64,000 bases of DNA from Bolinopsis microptera (lineage: Eukaryota > Ctenophora > Tentaculata > Lobata > Bolinopsidae), in contig NC_087075.1 of assembly GCF_026151205.1 (NCBI RefSeq), positions 5,448,858-5,512,857 on the forward strand. Reading direction: 5' to 3'. Under the pieces are notes generated by a model. The model made no database searches. It had not been told where the DNA came from and saw only the letters and a program-made list of their open reading frames with translations. The translations under genes were made by a program, and so were the position numbers. Positions 32,801 through 40,493 of the stretch are shown here, piece after piece. Numbering within the stretch: position 1 is the stretch's first letter; every line of letters begins with the position of its first letter.

Positions 32801-35321
32801 TGTTTTTAACTATTAAATTAATTTGATTAACTGAATATTATATATTGTCATGATTTAAATTCGTATATAATAATTAGTAATTATCTAATTAGTCAATCAG
32901 AGTTACCTGCTGGTCCATTTTTTCATCATCTTCATCATTACACTGCACGACGTCCTGGAAATATTATTTGTGTTCACACGTACTCAGTGAAAAGGAATTA
33001 AACTTCAGAGATTCAAACAACAAAAACTGAGGAATTTTCGAGCGCTTGTAATAAAATTAGATCACTGAACTTTCTATTCTGTTAAATCATGACAACAATT
33101 TTGTGATCTTTTCCTTGAAGTGCTAAATAGTGATTTTTTAAACCAAAAATAATATTGGAATAAATTTGAGCAATAATAGGTAGGGTTTAAGCTAATGGCC
33201 ATTTAAAAAAAAAATACCGCAAGATAACTAACCTCAGCAACAGGAGCAGCTTCTTCTACTTTCATTCCCACCTCCTCTGCAACTTCTTCTGCTGCAGGTG
33301 AAGCTTCCTCGATAACTGCCGGCTCTGCAGGGATGGGTTCTTCAGCAGGGATGGGTTCTTCAGCTGGGGCTGGTTCGTCTGCAGGAGTGGGATTTTCTGC
33401 AGGAGTGGGATCTTCTGCAGGACTTGGTTCTTCAGCTATTGCCATTTCTTCAACTGGAGCTGCTTCTTCAACTGGAGCTGCTTCTTCTGCTGCCACAGAT
33501 TCTTCAACTTGAGCTGCTTCTTCAACAGGAGCTGGTTCTTCTGCTGCCACAGATTCTTCTACTGGAGCTGATTCTTCTACTTCAGCTGGTTCTTCAACTT
33601 CAGCTGCCTCATCAATAGCTACATCTTCTTCCTCTTCAGCTGCCTATTTATAATTCGATTAAAAATTGGATGAACCCATCCTTAGTTTTTGAAATTGGAC
33701 CTAAAATATCTCTATTCAATTTGAGGAGGAATGTTGATGTTAAAGGATGAGGGGACCTTAGAATTTACTTCCAAATATTCGCGTTTAAGTCCTGTGAAAG
33801 TGTGTAGAATCAAAAAATACGCCGGACTGTGAAATCGATAATTCGTGCAATATCACGCCGCGCTCCTATTGGCTGATAGCAATTTTGGGCTGTGACGTCA
33901 CTTATGTGTTAAGACCAACGTGCGCGCGCACCCTTTGCTCGTGTCAACATTCTGTTCTGTTCTGTTTTAATTACGTCGTGTTACCTTTGGCGTTTGCGAG
34001 AGCGGTATCTTTGGTTGCACTGAATTAGTCTAAGTTACGAATAATTCTCTTTAATAATAATAGTTAAATGTAACTCAGAAAGGCTTTCTTGTAGTTGTAG
34101 TAGGTATTTCTATTTATAAATAGCTAACGTAAGTAGCATCCGCTAACTAAACCACAAACTGCTATTTTGTTTTGACTTGTTTGAAACCCGATATGGACAC
34201 AATTAAAAAGAATGTATGATGTAGTAGAAGACATTTTACTAGCTGGCCCTTGGCGCCTCTAGTCCTATCTGAGTACGCACGTGCGGTTTGACACTGCGCG
34301 TGTACCGGCCTTTAGTTGTATACTCATTTATAATTTACCGTTTTAGTTTGCTGTGACTTGAGTGTAAAGCGTAACGAATGTGGATGTGTTCGTCTGCTAT
34401 GCTTGGTATAATATTGCTTGGTGTAATAGTTGCAAATCTTGCTTACGTTATAAGTAGTGTCACATAGTGAGTTAGAACTTAAAAGCTTGGTGCTTGTCCA
34501 ACTGGAATGAAGACATGCATTTCATACCTACCCGATCCATTTTTATTAGGACCGTGTTGTGTTGATATGACATGTTGATATATCAACTGTGGTACGAAAC
34601 AGGGAGTTGCTAGGTGTTACGTTGGGAGCTATAAATATACATAATTTACATGCCTTTCTGTGTGACTTCAATCTTATTCCAGGTGTATCTCGGCTCATGG
34701 TTATCGTAGGGTGATAATTCATTTTTCAACCGGTCATAAAAAGTCTCCTCTCCATTGGTTATAGGCTCGTTAGTATCGTAAATTGTTAATTTATTCTTAA
34801 TTAGTAATTTAGTTGGCCCGCACGCTCATTTTACCTGTATTTCTATATGCGCGGATCAGAGCAACTCACATAATTGACGTCACAGGTTCAAATTGTTTTG
34901 GCTGGATATCTCGGCGTGCGAATGAAATACAACTTTGCGGATTTCACTAAAGTGGTTTATACGATTAATGTAATAAAAGGATTTGTACGAGAAAAAAACT
35001 TTTTCTAAGGTCCCCTCATCCTTTAAACTGGCCAGGAAAAATGTCTTAATTTTTACTTTACTTTACTTCACTTTAAAGTTAAAATGGTACGTAAATGAAG
35101 TCAAACAAAGTGAAAAGTAAATTTGCGGAATGTGGTGTAGGGTAATTCACTAATTGTGTATAACAATTGAAATTAGTTATATGAAATACCTGCAACTCTT
35201 CAATCAAGCGAGAAACAAGGATTGCTTTATTGCCATTTGTTGGCAGACCTCTTGCAGAAAGCTCAGCTTTCAATTCAGCAACCTTTAGTTTTTTAACATC
35301 TGCCTCATTCAGATCAGACAT
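19950..35321 (-). CDS. HNRNPU-like: hnRNP U-like protein (SAP-acidic-SPRY-P-loop-RGG), 15 exons
   Basis: Joined model: 35321-35190, 33643-33233, 32954-32907, 32793-32722, 23838-23678, 23481-23327, 23055-22870, 22746-22635, 22405-22243, 22026-21890, 21653-21430, 21294-21128, 20876-20674, 20434-20301, 20026-19950. Summed length 2382 bases, 793 residues plus stop, every phase fitting; vertebrate hnRNP U is of similar length and the same domain order. The family binds nuclear RNA and scaffold-attached DNA and acts in splicing and chromatin organisation. The fourth intron (32721-23839) encloses two complete intronless genes. The link between exons 4 and 5 rests on phase, domain order and the acceptor attcctcag/TCC. 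A separate start at ATG 23862 is the alternative. Confidence 0.72.
23863..24656. other. Spacer within intron 4, no gene seen
   Basis: A-T rich; no open frame or repeat recognised. It probably includes the 3' UTR of ADAR-like protein 1. Confidence 0.5.
24657..27092 (-). CDS. ADAR-like protein 1: RGG region, two dsRBDs, deaminase domain with altered zinc site
   Basis: 811 residues in one exon. Residues 1-100 are Tyr/Ala/Pro-rich, 127-178 RGG-rich. dsRBD1 spans about 194-258 (ends [16 protein letters not shown]), dsRBD2 about 303-367 (ends [18 protein letters not shown]). The adenosine-deaminase domain covers about 445-805. H470-A-E472 (WHAE) keeps one zinc ligand and the proton-shuttle Glu. 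The first Cys ligand motif PCGDA reads PPTGDA (Thr524), and the second, SCSDK in ADAR2, reads CPSDK, moving the Cys by one. The residues equivalent to Arg-Trp after SDK, which hold inositol hexakisphosphate in ADAR2, are Val-Cys. Editing activity is therefore doubtful; an RNA-binding pseudo-enzyme like ADAD1/TENR is likelier. It lies in intron 4 of the hnRNP U-like gene, 890 bp from its paralog. Confidence 0.9.
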   Translation of the reverse strand: MANYGYDGADGYYGGGSAADYHATPSYAAPSYAAPSYTAEPQYSNPYPDNQYSGYSSQVPSAFPARTPAINYNKHKRPSGSMILQEDLDAEAAAQTVPKTSLLLNHSSAPKRPYSGDSGFQASKFSRGSGVRGGGRGGRGGYQRGGRGGGGFGGDSGGRGGVSGRGTGDRGRGRVRGGITLSVPEIKSVAGKHPAQAIVDIFPGATFETVATNKYVGLSNRWIVTLTCPSHNNQVFVGAGPNEKVAKHEAGYAALQHITPDGFSEMTSHLNGDLLEQVTVMREFRLNPGAGEYKTKIQGDVTVYLMKLYSVHAEFLLDDPLLVSPSKPPRTVYKATLKVGEQVFEEVAANKKKAKELVVYTCLKHFEVKPPKFMRVQEEGIEGADNTFDDPGKLETLQDKLAAKVFQTIDQKTEKVCKDFISTFNVAGILLQSGEGSTAEDYEVISVGVGTGSVDAKRLKQNGSVIHDWHAEILAIRAFRLYLFGELDKAIDGKDSILEKIEGSDKYRIMFKYKVVMLKNVPPTGDALVIESTSKKSERNPNKRNSVRATSHVTQGNPGAMQFRCSNGNKYLTEELIEKRGQAKHVIACPSDKLAVCNIAGLQGALLSQFLDPVYIQKYMLYKSFFLSVPAVTRALYERIEAQIYKVPLPYKITKPDIETYSVRPPRILYNGNDKMNNMSGWALSSGQWEVIKSPEGMAINDSDHVSVIHADCQDDVEYYEKKLANAKKIRESMRPSQLSKIAGFGLYTKLCQKVGKEIPSTYFACKALADEYHAVKLSINNAFSKAKLGAWPAKSVNTEVFKVDESIDIV
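27093..27981. other. Spacer between the two ADAR-like genes
   Basis: 889 bp, A-T rich. It should contain the 3' UTR of the upstream gene and the promoter or trans-splice region of the downstream one. No clear motif could be named. Confidence 0.5.
27982..29817 (-). CDS. ADAR-like protein 2: two dsRBDs and a pseudo-deaminase domain
   Basis: 611 residues, one exon, no RGG region. dsRBD1 about 27-93 (ends [16 protein letters not shown]), dsRBD2 about 118-183 (ends [18 protein letters not shown]). Deaminase domain about 240-600. All three zinc ligands are replaced: HAE reads N271-A-E273, PCGDA reads PPSGDA (Ser330), and SCSDK reads SPADK (Pro396). The Glu is kept. This cannot be a classical zinc deaminase. 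Family layout (dsRBDs then deaminase fold) and the intact frame over 1.8 kb argue for a selected, non-catalytic RNA-binding role. A splice-acceptor-like word (gtttctag) ends one base before the ATG. It shares most domain boundaries with the neighbouring paralog, so a tandem duplication after one retroposition event is likely. Confidence 0.9.
   Translation of the reverse strand: MLKQPGGRPTKSGRGPHKTAAGRLPVKCLSDFFPRHKFELVSVSKPSDNTSGKEFNVSLTLPSKNNIEFSGKGRLEKLAKNVAATAALKFFEIPGSEKMIRYTLPSDTQRDLQVEGISDVVGYVIRIFGPGVKFTEPVQIHVNKTPLWKASVAVQGYNFEEFASSKKKAKEAVAITCIKTLKNRDVNIVVPTLKAATFEDSLMELMYKTLKEKTHGLPKSLLRFRNMAGIYLHDTKHAEVKRSGLIAVATGGDTINSDGLISTGTVLHDCNAEILALRAFKLALYNQINNLIVHDTHSSNELFVEKDVESGLFKLKDNYRVMMILNHPPSGDALVFNSLPKRANIKHILNCQQDKPGALQYAIPIIKSGQPKGLKFVCDTHFQVDTGRYKPAFVSPADKLTLRNIVGIQGGLLSQLMLPVFVTKYVLQKTVAVCQDVLKRSFYERIEQHLIDIPPPFQVNNPEFVTASSKLPVDKMYGKFAGWVDCQNTENSWEVIKLPEGKALSQIPRLSMQNSSESDIDFFKRKLEVAKEIERLLVPSMLCKSRFFEKFNAALKGLGKDIPLSYCVGKVNAATYQIAKLKVKQAFADAGLGNWPLKPADTGNLNSLTSE
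29818..32721. other. Intron 4 upstream part with a GC-rich island
   Basis: Mostly A-T rich. 30830-31135 is more GC-rich and holds a hairpin (cgcttgtgc gctgaaa gcacaagcg at about 30927-30951) and two imperfect copies of a ttgcgccc-tgtgtgc-aaaact word (about 31063-31125). It lacks the T-arm consensus of a tRNA. No gene assigned apart from the possible exon at 30431-30532. Confidence 0.45.
30431..30532 (-). CDS. Possible alternative terminal exon of the hnRNP U-like gene
   Basis: A good acceptor (gttattttcag) precedes an open phase-0 stretch of 33 codons ([20 protein letters not shown]...) ending in TAG. Exon 4 ends in phase 0, so splicing here would give a short protein with only the SAP and acidic parts. 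It lies inside intron 4, upstream of both ADAR-like genes. There is no protein-family support. Confidence 0.35.
   Translation of the reverse strand, partial: SFMSMGRFQDGDLAAAPAQPADTHLFFFLVVDF
32722..35321 (-). CDS. 5' half of the hnRNP U-like gene: SAP domain and acidic exons
   Basis: Exon 1 encodes a SAP DNA-binding motif ([19 protein letters not shown], then [10 protein letters not shown]), very like the hnRNP U N-terminus. Exon 2 is 137 residues of Ala/Glu/Pro/Val repeats ([17 protein letters not shown]). Exons 3 and 4 are 16 and 24 acidic residues ([21 protein letters not shown]). All four exons start and end in phase 0, so they can be skipped freely. A splice acceptor (ttttattgcag) lies 15 bases before the ATG, so an upstream non-coding exon or a trans-spliced leader is likely. 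Intron 1 holds a TTAA-flanked transposon. Confidence 0.88.
33744..35022. mobile_element. Non-autonomous DNA transposon flanked by TTAA, in intron 1 of the hnRNP U-like gene
   Basis: Termini aggatgaggggaccttagaa (33744-33763) and its exact inverse (35003-35022) are each flanked outside by TTAA (33740-33743, 35023-35026). TTAA targeting fits piggyBac-type transposons, although the first bases are not the usual CCY. The 1.28 kb interior shows no transposase. Confidence 0.75.
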
Positions 35322-35507
35322 CTTTCAACCTTCCTACTGCAATAAAAAGTATTAAATATCATTAATTAAATGATAAAAACCTGAACATCAAGTAGTATGA
35401 AAGTTGTTAAAAAGAAGATTTATGCATCTACTAGAATGTCAATTTATTTGGTGATCTTGATTCATATTTAGATAAACAATCAACATGTGCACGTACTAGA
35501 CCATATA

Positions 35508-37570
35508 TGGGCAATTCCACGATAACGGTAACCAGTAACAAAATAATAAAGTTTGGAGGTGGTTTGGGAGAGATAGAAAATCTTTAAGATATTTGACCAT
35601 ATTTTCAGGGGCAAAAAACCGTTTGTTGATATCTAGCCTAGTTTAAAAACTGTAGCGCGTCAAAGTTGGCTTAAATTTAGTGTATCTTTAGTGTGAATAT
35701 CCAGTTATTTTCCGAAAGATTTTAGGGAGCTTTATTAATCGTAGAATTCAATATTTTATCCTGTATATCAACTTAGTGGGCTTCAGATAGAAGGCCAGCC
35801 TAATTTTGAGGGCAAAATTTCTTTACTTTTTGAGTGTCTTATGATCAAATTTTTCCTCTTCGCGTGTGAATAACGCTACCAAATAGTGAAAAATGTTTTA
35901 CTGTGGCTACACTATAAGTCTGCTTGATTCGTAACCCTCTCTCTAACGGCAACTTTAGTCATCTATAAAGGTCAGAAAATTTCATTCGTTTTGTCACACT
36001 GGAAGTGCAAAAAGTAGGGGTAGTGTGATTCACAGGTAGCGTAATTCACAGCTTGGTAGTGTAATTTACACAGCGGAAAACTAATAAAACAAGTGGTTTA
36101 AATGCTTTGTTGTGAAATAAATTGTACTTTCAATACTTCCAGGGCAATTCCAGGGACCTATTTTCAACAAATGCCTGAAAGTGTTGGTAATTTAATCTAA
36201 ATTAGGGTTCCGCCAGGGCAAAATGTGCCACTTTTAGACCTTAAATCACAAAAATAATGATTTTTAAATGGATTAGGACATCAAAATTGACTTGAAAGTG
36301 TTTTATAGTCATTGTTAGGTCTGGGAACACTTATTTGAGTAATTTAAAGGCTTATTTTCAGAAAATATCAGCAATTTGGGGCTAAAATTACCTTATTTTC
36401 TTGTCACGTAACTAAATTTTGCTCAAAAGAGCAGTGTTTTTGCCCCAAAAAATTCTAATTTTTATCAAAAACCATGTATAGAGGTATCAAATTAAAGCTC
36501 TTGATGACCTCTTCACATTAAAAACACAAAGAAGTAGTTTAGAATTGATATAAGTGATAAAATGGTCTAAAAATGGATTCATAAAGTTATAAATTTCGCC
36601 CAATTTCTGTCTAATCATGAACCTTTGAGAGCTCATAAAAAAATCATGCCACAATATTACACTGTACATTTTTCTAGGATTACTCTAAATGTCCTATACT
36701 TACAGATAGATCAACTTATAGATGCTTACCAAAGTTAATTTGCAACTTATTTTTGTAGTTTGTCCTAAAAAATGGCAAAAAATTGCCAAAAAATGCAATT
36801 TTTGACAAAAAATGAGGTAAAATTAATATTTGAGGTCAAATATCCATTTAATCACTCTAAAAACCTTTTTAAACGTTATTTCGGGGCAAGATACCCTTAG
36901 AATACATGTTTTGTGGTATATCATACCCTTTAGTCATGCCTATATCTTATGTCTACCTCGCATGGGCGCCCCGACCACTGTGGTATGGCAGTAGGGTGTA
37001 ATCTACACCATTACCAGTATCTAATTGGACCGATTAGTAGTCAATTTAATTTAAAATCAGTAATAGTCAGTCTACTTCACCATTTTACAATAGCAGCAAC
37101 CAAATCAAGAACAAGAAAACATCAATACAACGCACAAACAGAGCAACTGGGCAGAGTGTGAGTTACACTACGTCCAAATGTGAATAACGTTTACTTCCTA
37201 TATTGTCCCTGTACTACACACATTCCACAAATTTATGTTAGGAAGGACATAGGAAGTTGAAAAAATGTGTACTTCATTGTGATCAAGCCTTATTGTAACT
37301 TCTGCTATTACACTGGGGCACGAATTGCAATTTTAAGGCAAGATTTCTAAAACACCAAATTATGCCTGTGAATAACGCCTACTTTTTAAAATGCTGCTCA
37401 CATAAAAAGTATAAGAGATAGACATTAAACTTTTGTTGCCACATCATCACAAACGTTTAAACTTCATTCTGACTTTATATTATCATGCTGCTAATGTTAG
37501 CCTACAATTAGCATGCAATTAAAAGCTAAATTTTGTGCAAAGTGTGAATTACACTACGTGGAATTGCCCA
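35508..37570. mobile_element. 2.06 kb TIR element flanked by TA
   Basis: Left end tgggcaattccacg and right end cgtggaattgccca are inverted, with TA directly outside both (35506-35507, 37571-37572). Interior words such as gtgaataacgct and gtgtaattcaca recur on both strands. No transposase frame is seen. It resembles a Tc1/mariner-like non-autonomous element by its TA target only. It lies just upstream of the hnRNP U-like start. Confidence 0.7.
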
Positions 37571-37660
37571 TATGGTATGCAAAAATTAGACCATAAACAC
37601 TTTGAAAAGGAGCATACAAAACCCATTTTTGATAGACTAAAAATTCTAACGGCTCAAAAC

Positions 37661-37762
37661 TTGGGGGGGTGGGGGGGCAACCATATTAAAGTATATTAAA
37701 ATGTAGGATTTTTCCCGATTTTGACCCGGGGATATACTTTAATATACTTTAATATACCTACA
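37661..37762 (+). repeat. Left terminal block of a poly-G-tipped inverted pair
   Basis: Reads as a G-run, caaccatattaaagtatatt, a core (aatgtaggatt...gattttgacccgggg), tactttaatatactttaata, then cctac. Its outer parts are inverted relative to 39821-39925, but the core is in the same orientation in both. Confidence 0.8.
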
Positions 37763-38258
37763 ATATACTTTAATATATCCCTATCTCCTTGGAGGCCTAC
37801 ATCAAAAATTGTTGCCCAAAATAAGCTTGAAATGCAATTCTTAATCGATTCCAAAAAGTTCTTGAAAAAATATTGAAAACTGATAGAGTTATTTCAATTT
37901 TAATGAAGTCATTTTGGCTAGTATTCCGAACCGAGATATTATGTGCAATTTTCTTAATTTTGTTCATGGAGGTCTTCTTACTTAGTATAATAATAATAAT
38001 AAAATTTGGTAGCTTAAACACAAACTCTAAGCCCAGTGGATAAACCACAAAACTTATGCTCTATTGTGTGAAACAAAGATACTAGATCAAGATAATTATC
38101 AAGGAGTGTATGCATAGGACATAAAAAGTTTTGGAACGAAGATGACATGCTTGTGAAGCGAGCTAACAGTCTAATTGCTAATAAGTTCAAAAAGATCATG
38201 ACATTAGGTTGCATCCTAAACAGTTTAAGCAAATAACATAAAGTTATTATATTGTCAA

Positions 38259-39551
38259 TTAATCGCTCATGCCATAACTTTTCTTAAACAGGTGAGTTTT
38301 TAATAATGTTTTGAACAGATCAACATCGGAACAAGTCTTAATTTCAATTGGTAGTTGGTTCCAGATTTTCGGAGCAACAGTCTGAAATGCTCTTGGGTGT
38401 GATCTTGTAGATCCGACGGGTAGGTGTAAGGAGGAAGTTCTTCTGCTACTCGAACTAACAAATGTTACTAGATCACACAGATATGCAGGAGCAACACCAT
38501 TGACTGCTTTGAAAATCAGTAAGCATAACTTAAACTCAATCCTCTCCTTCACCTTGAGCCAATGAAGGGATTTGAGCTTCTCCTCGACTGAGTCTCTCTT
38601 CTTTAATCCAAAAACCAGACGGCATGCTCGGTTCTGAATGTTCTGCAGCTGCGTAATTGAGGCTTGACTACAACCGTAGTAAAGTGCATTGCAGTAGTCA
38701 AGCGATGAGATTACAATTGCTTGAGTCAGTGTTCCCATCTGTTTGGTTGTGAGGAAAGTTTTCATCTTAGCAAGGTCTCTTAGTTTCAGAAAACACGATG
38801 TTTTAAGTTGCTTGATTTGCTCACCAAAGTTTAGTTGAGAGTCGAGACGAAATCCGAGGTTCTTTGCAACAGGTGACAGCCTGACACACGTCTCAGAGTT
38901 AACAAACACGCCCCCTATGGACAGCTGCTGGAGAACAAGCGGTGTCCCAAAGACAAGAATCTCAGTTTTTCCTGCATTGAGCTGTAGATAATGTTTTTTC
39001 ATCCAGTCATTAATTTCTTGGAAACATTTGGGAACATCGTTGATAAGGACGGTGGGCTCCTCGTTTGGCTTGAAACTTTTATACAGCTGATGATCGTCGG
39101 CGTAACCCTGGATGGAGAAGTTCAAATCATGTGCTGCTGAGTACAAAGAGCGAATGTAGATGTTGAACAGGACCGGACCCAGCACAGAGCCTTGTGGGAC
39201 TCCAAACTTAATCACTATCTCATAAGATTCCTCATTTCCAACTTTAATCGTTTGACATCTACCTGTGAGGAAGCTGCTGAACCATTTCCAAGCTGTCCCT
39301 GTTATTCCCAACTCATTTCTGAGGATGTTCAGTAGTTTGCAGTGGTCAACTGTATCAAAAGCTGCGCTGAGATCTAGGAGAAGAACAACAGTTGCCTTGC
39401 TTTCTGTAGATGCAATGAGTAGATCGTTAACAACTCTCACAAGCAGAGTCTCGGTGCTGTGTTTTGATTTGTATCCAGACTGCTGTGGGATGTTCAGGTT
39501 GTTGTTTGTAGTATCCACTATATTCAACAAACACTGAGTTATATCTTTCAC
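38259..39551 (-). CDS. L2/CR1-like LINE ORF2 fragment (reverse transcriptase)
   Basis: 430 residues. RT motifs seen: GYKSKHSTETLL, LLLDLSAAFDTVDH, GVPQGSVLGPVLFNIY, GYADDHQLY, and a C-terminal region ending KSYGMSD. The endonuclease and the first RT blocks are missing, so this is a 5'-truncated copy. The frame has no ATG at the start because it enters at the truncation. It lies between the two poly-G-tipped terminal blocks. Confidence 0.9.
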   Translation of the reverse strand: MKDITQCLLNIVDTTNNNLNIPQQSGYKSKHSTETLLVRVVNDLLIASTESKATVVLLLDLSAAFDTVDHCKLLNILRNELGITGTAWKWFSSFLTGRCQTIKVGNEESYEIVIKFGVPQGSVLGPVLFNIYIRSLYSAAHDLNFSIQGYADDHQLYKSFKPNEEPTVLINDVPKCFQEINDWMKKHYLQLNAGKTEILVFGTPLVLQQLSIGGVFVNSETCVRLSPVAKNLGFRLDSQLNFGEQIKQLKTSCFLKLRDLAKMKTFLTTKQMGTLTQAIVISSLDYCNALYYGCSQASITQLQNIQNRACRLVFGLKKRDSVEEKLKSLHWLKVKERIEFKLCLLIFKAVNGVAPAYLCDLVTFVSSSSRRTSSLHLPVGSTRSHPRAFQTVAPKIWNQLPIEIKTCSDVDLFKTLLKTHLFKKSYGMSD

Positions 39552-39588
39552 ATAGAGTTAGTCTCATTAAAAAATATTAAAATTTTAT

Positions 39589-39654
39589 CGAATTTGGGCA
39601 AAAGCGAATTTGGGCAAAAGCGAATTTGGGCAAAAGCGAATTTGGGCAAAAGCG
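39589..39654 (+). repeat. Tandem repeat gcgaatttgggcaaaa, four to five units of 16 bp
   Basis: Consecutive near-identical 16-bp units directly beyond the 5' truncation of the LINE. Confidence 0.9.
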
Positions 39655-39820
39655 TATGCCCAAATATGGGCATATTTTTTAAAGCTCATAGCTCAGCCAA
39701 TTTTTGACCAATCTGGATGGAAATTCATGTACTAGTCCTAAAACAGGCTTATCTTGAGAATCTGAGTGAAAAATATAGTTCATCATGTAAATCTTAACGA
39801 AGAATATAAATCTTCTAATT

Positions 39821-39930
39821 GTAGGTATATTAAAGTATATTAAAATGTAGGATTGTTTCCGATTTTGACCCGGGGATATACTTTAATATACTTTAATATG
39901 GTTGGCCCCCCCCCCCCCCCCCCAAACTTG
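39821..39930 (+). repeat. Right terminal block of a poly-G/C-tipped inverted pair
   Basis: Reads gtagg, tatattaaagtatattaaaa, the same core as in 37661-37762, tactttaatatactttaata, tggttgg and a C-run of about 20. The outer ends mirror the left block; the core does not. Confidence 0.8.
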
Positions 39931-39997
39931 TACAAATATCACTGCATTTTAGAATTCTCTAAGATTATCAAGTACCACTGCCCGCCCCTACTCCCTT

Positions 39998-40180
39998 TAT
40001 GAGGCCATCAACATTTCAAACCGTGCAACGAGTCTAACGGTTATTCTTCTGAATAAATCAAATACCTTTTTGTTTAATGCAGCCAAGCTTTGGAACACAG
40101 TTCATAACAAATTTTTAACTTCAAGCAATTACCTAGAAACTTCCATTAACTTGATAAAATTGAGAACCAAAGCACTATAA
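39998..40180 (+). pseudogene. C-terminal LINE ORF2 remnant, plus strand
   Basis: Sixty codons, with TFLFNAAKLWNTVHNKFL then ETSINLIKLRTKAL, ending in TAA. This is the usual end of CR1/RTE-type ORF2 (an NAAKLWN-like block). An AAT-repeat tail lies at about 40278-40299. All upstream domains are absent. Confidence 0.65.
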
Positions 40181-40493
40181 GTACAATCACAGGCAGCTGA
40201 CTTAAAAGATACCTGGACTCCATCCAATTTTAAATTGCAGTAATCAAATTGCACTTGCAGCGGCACACACTACTATCATAAATAATAATAATAATAATTT
40301 AAACTTATAGATTATAGTGGCACAACAACTTAAAATGCACAGGTGTGCCACGAAAACAAATCAGGATACAAGAAAACCTGAAAAGCAATCCACAATTAGG
40401 TTCCAAACCATAGAAAATTACAAAGACTTGATAGACTAAATTACAAGGTTAAGGGTATGCACTTAACAGTAGAAACGTTGAAAAAATAGTAAA

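Noticed and set aside
33424-33618. Leucine/glutamine-rich plus-strand frame
   Set aside because: It is the antisense shadow of the acidic exon of the hnRNP U-like gene.
38014-38232. Small minus-strand protein after the LINE ORF
   Set aside because: Lies in the LINE 3' UTR with no similarity to known proteins.
39589-39654. CRISPR array
   Set aside because: Adjacent 16-bp units without spacers in an animal genome; a simple tandem repeat.
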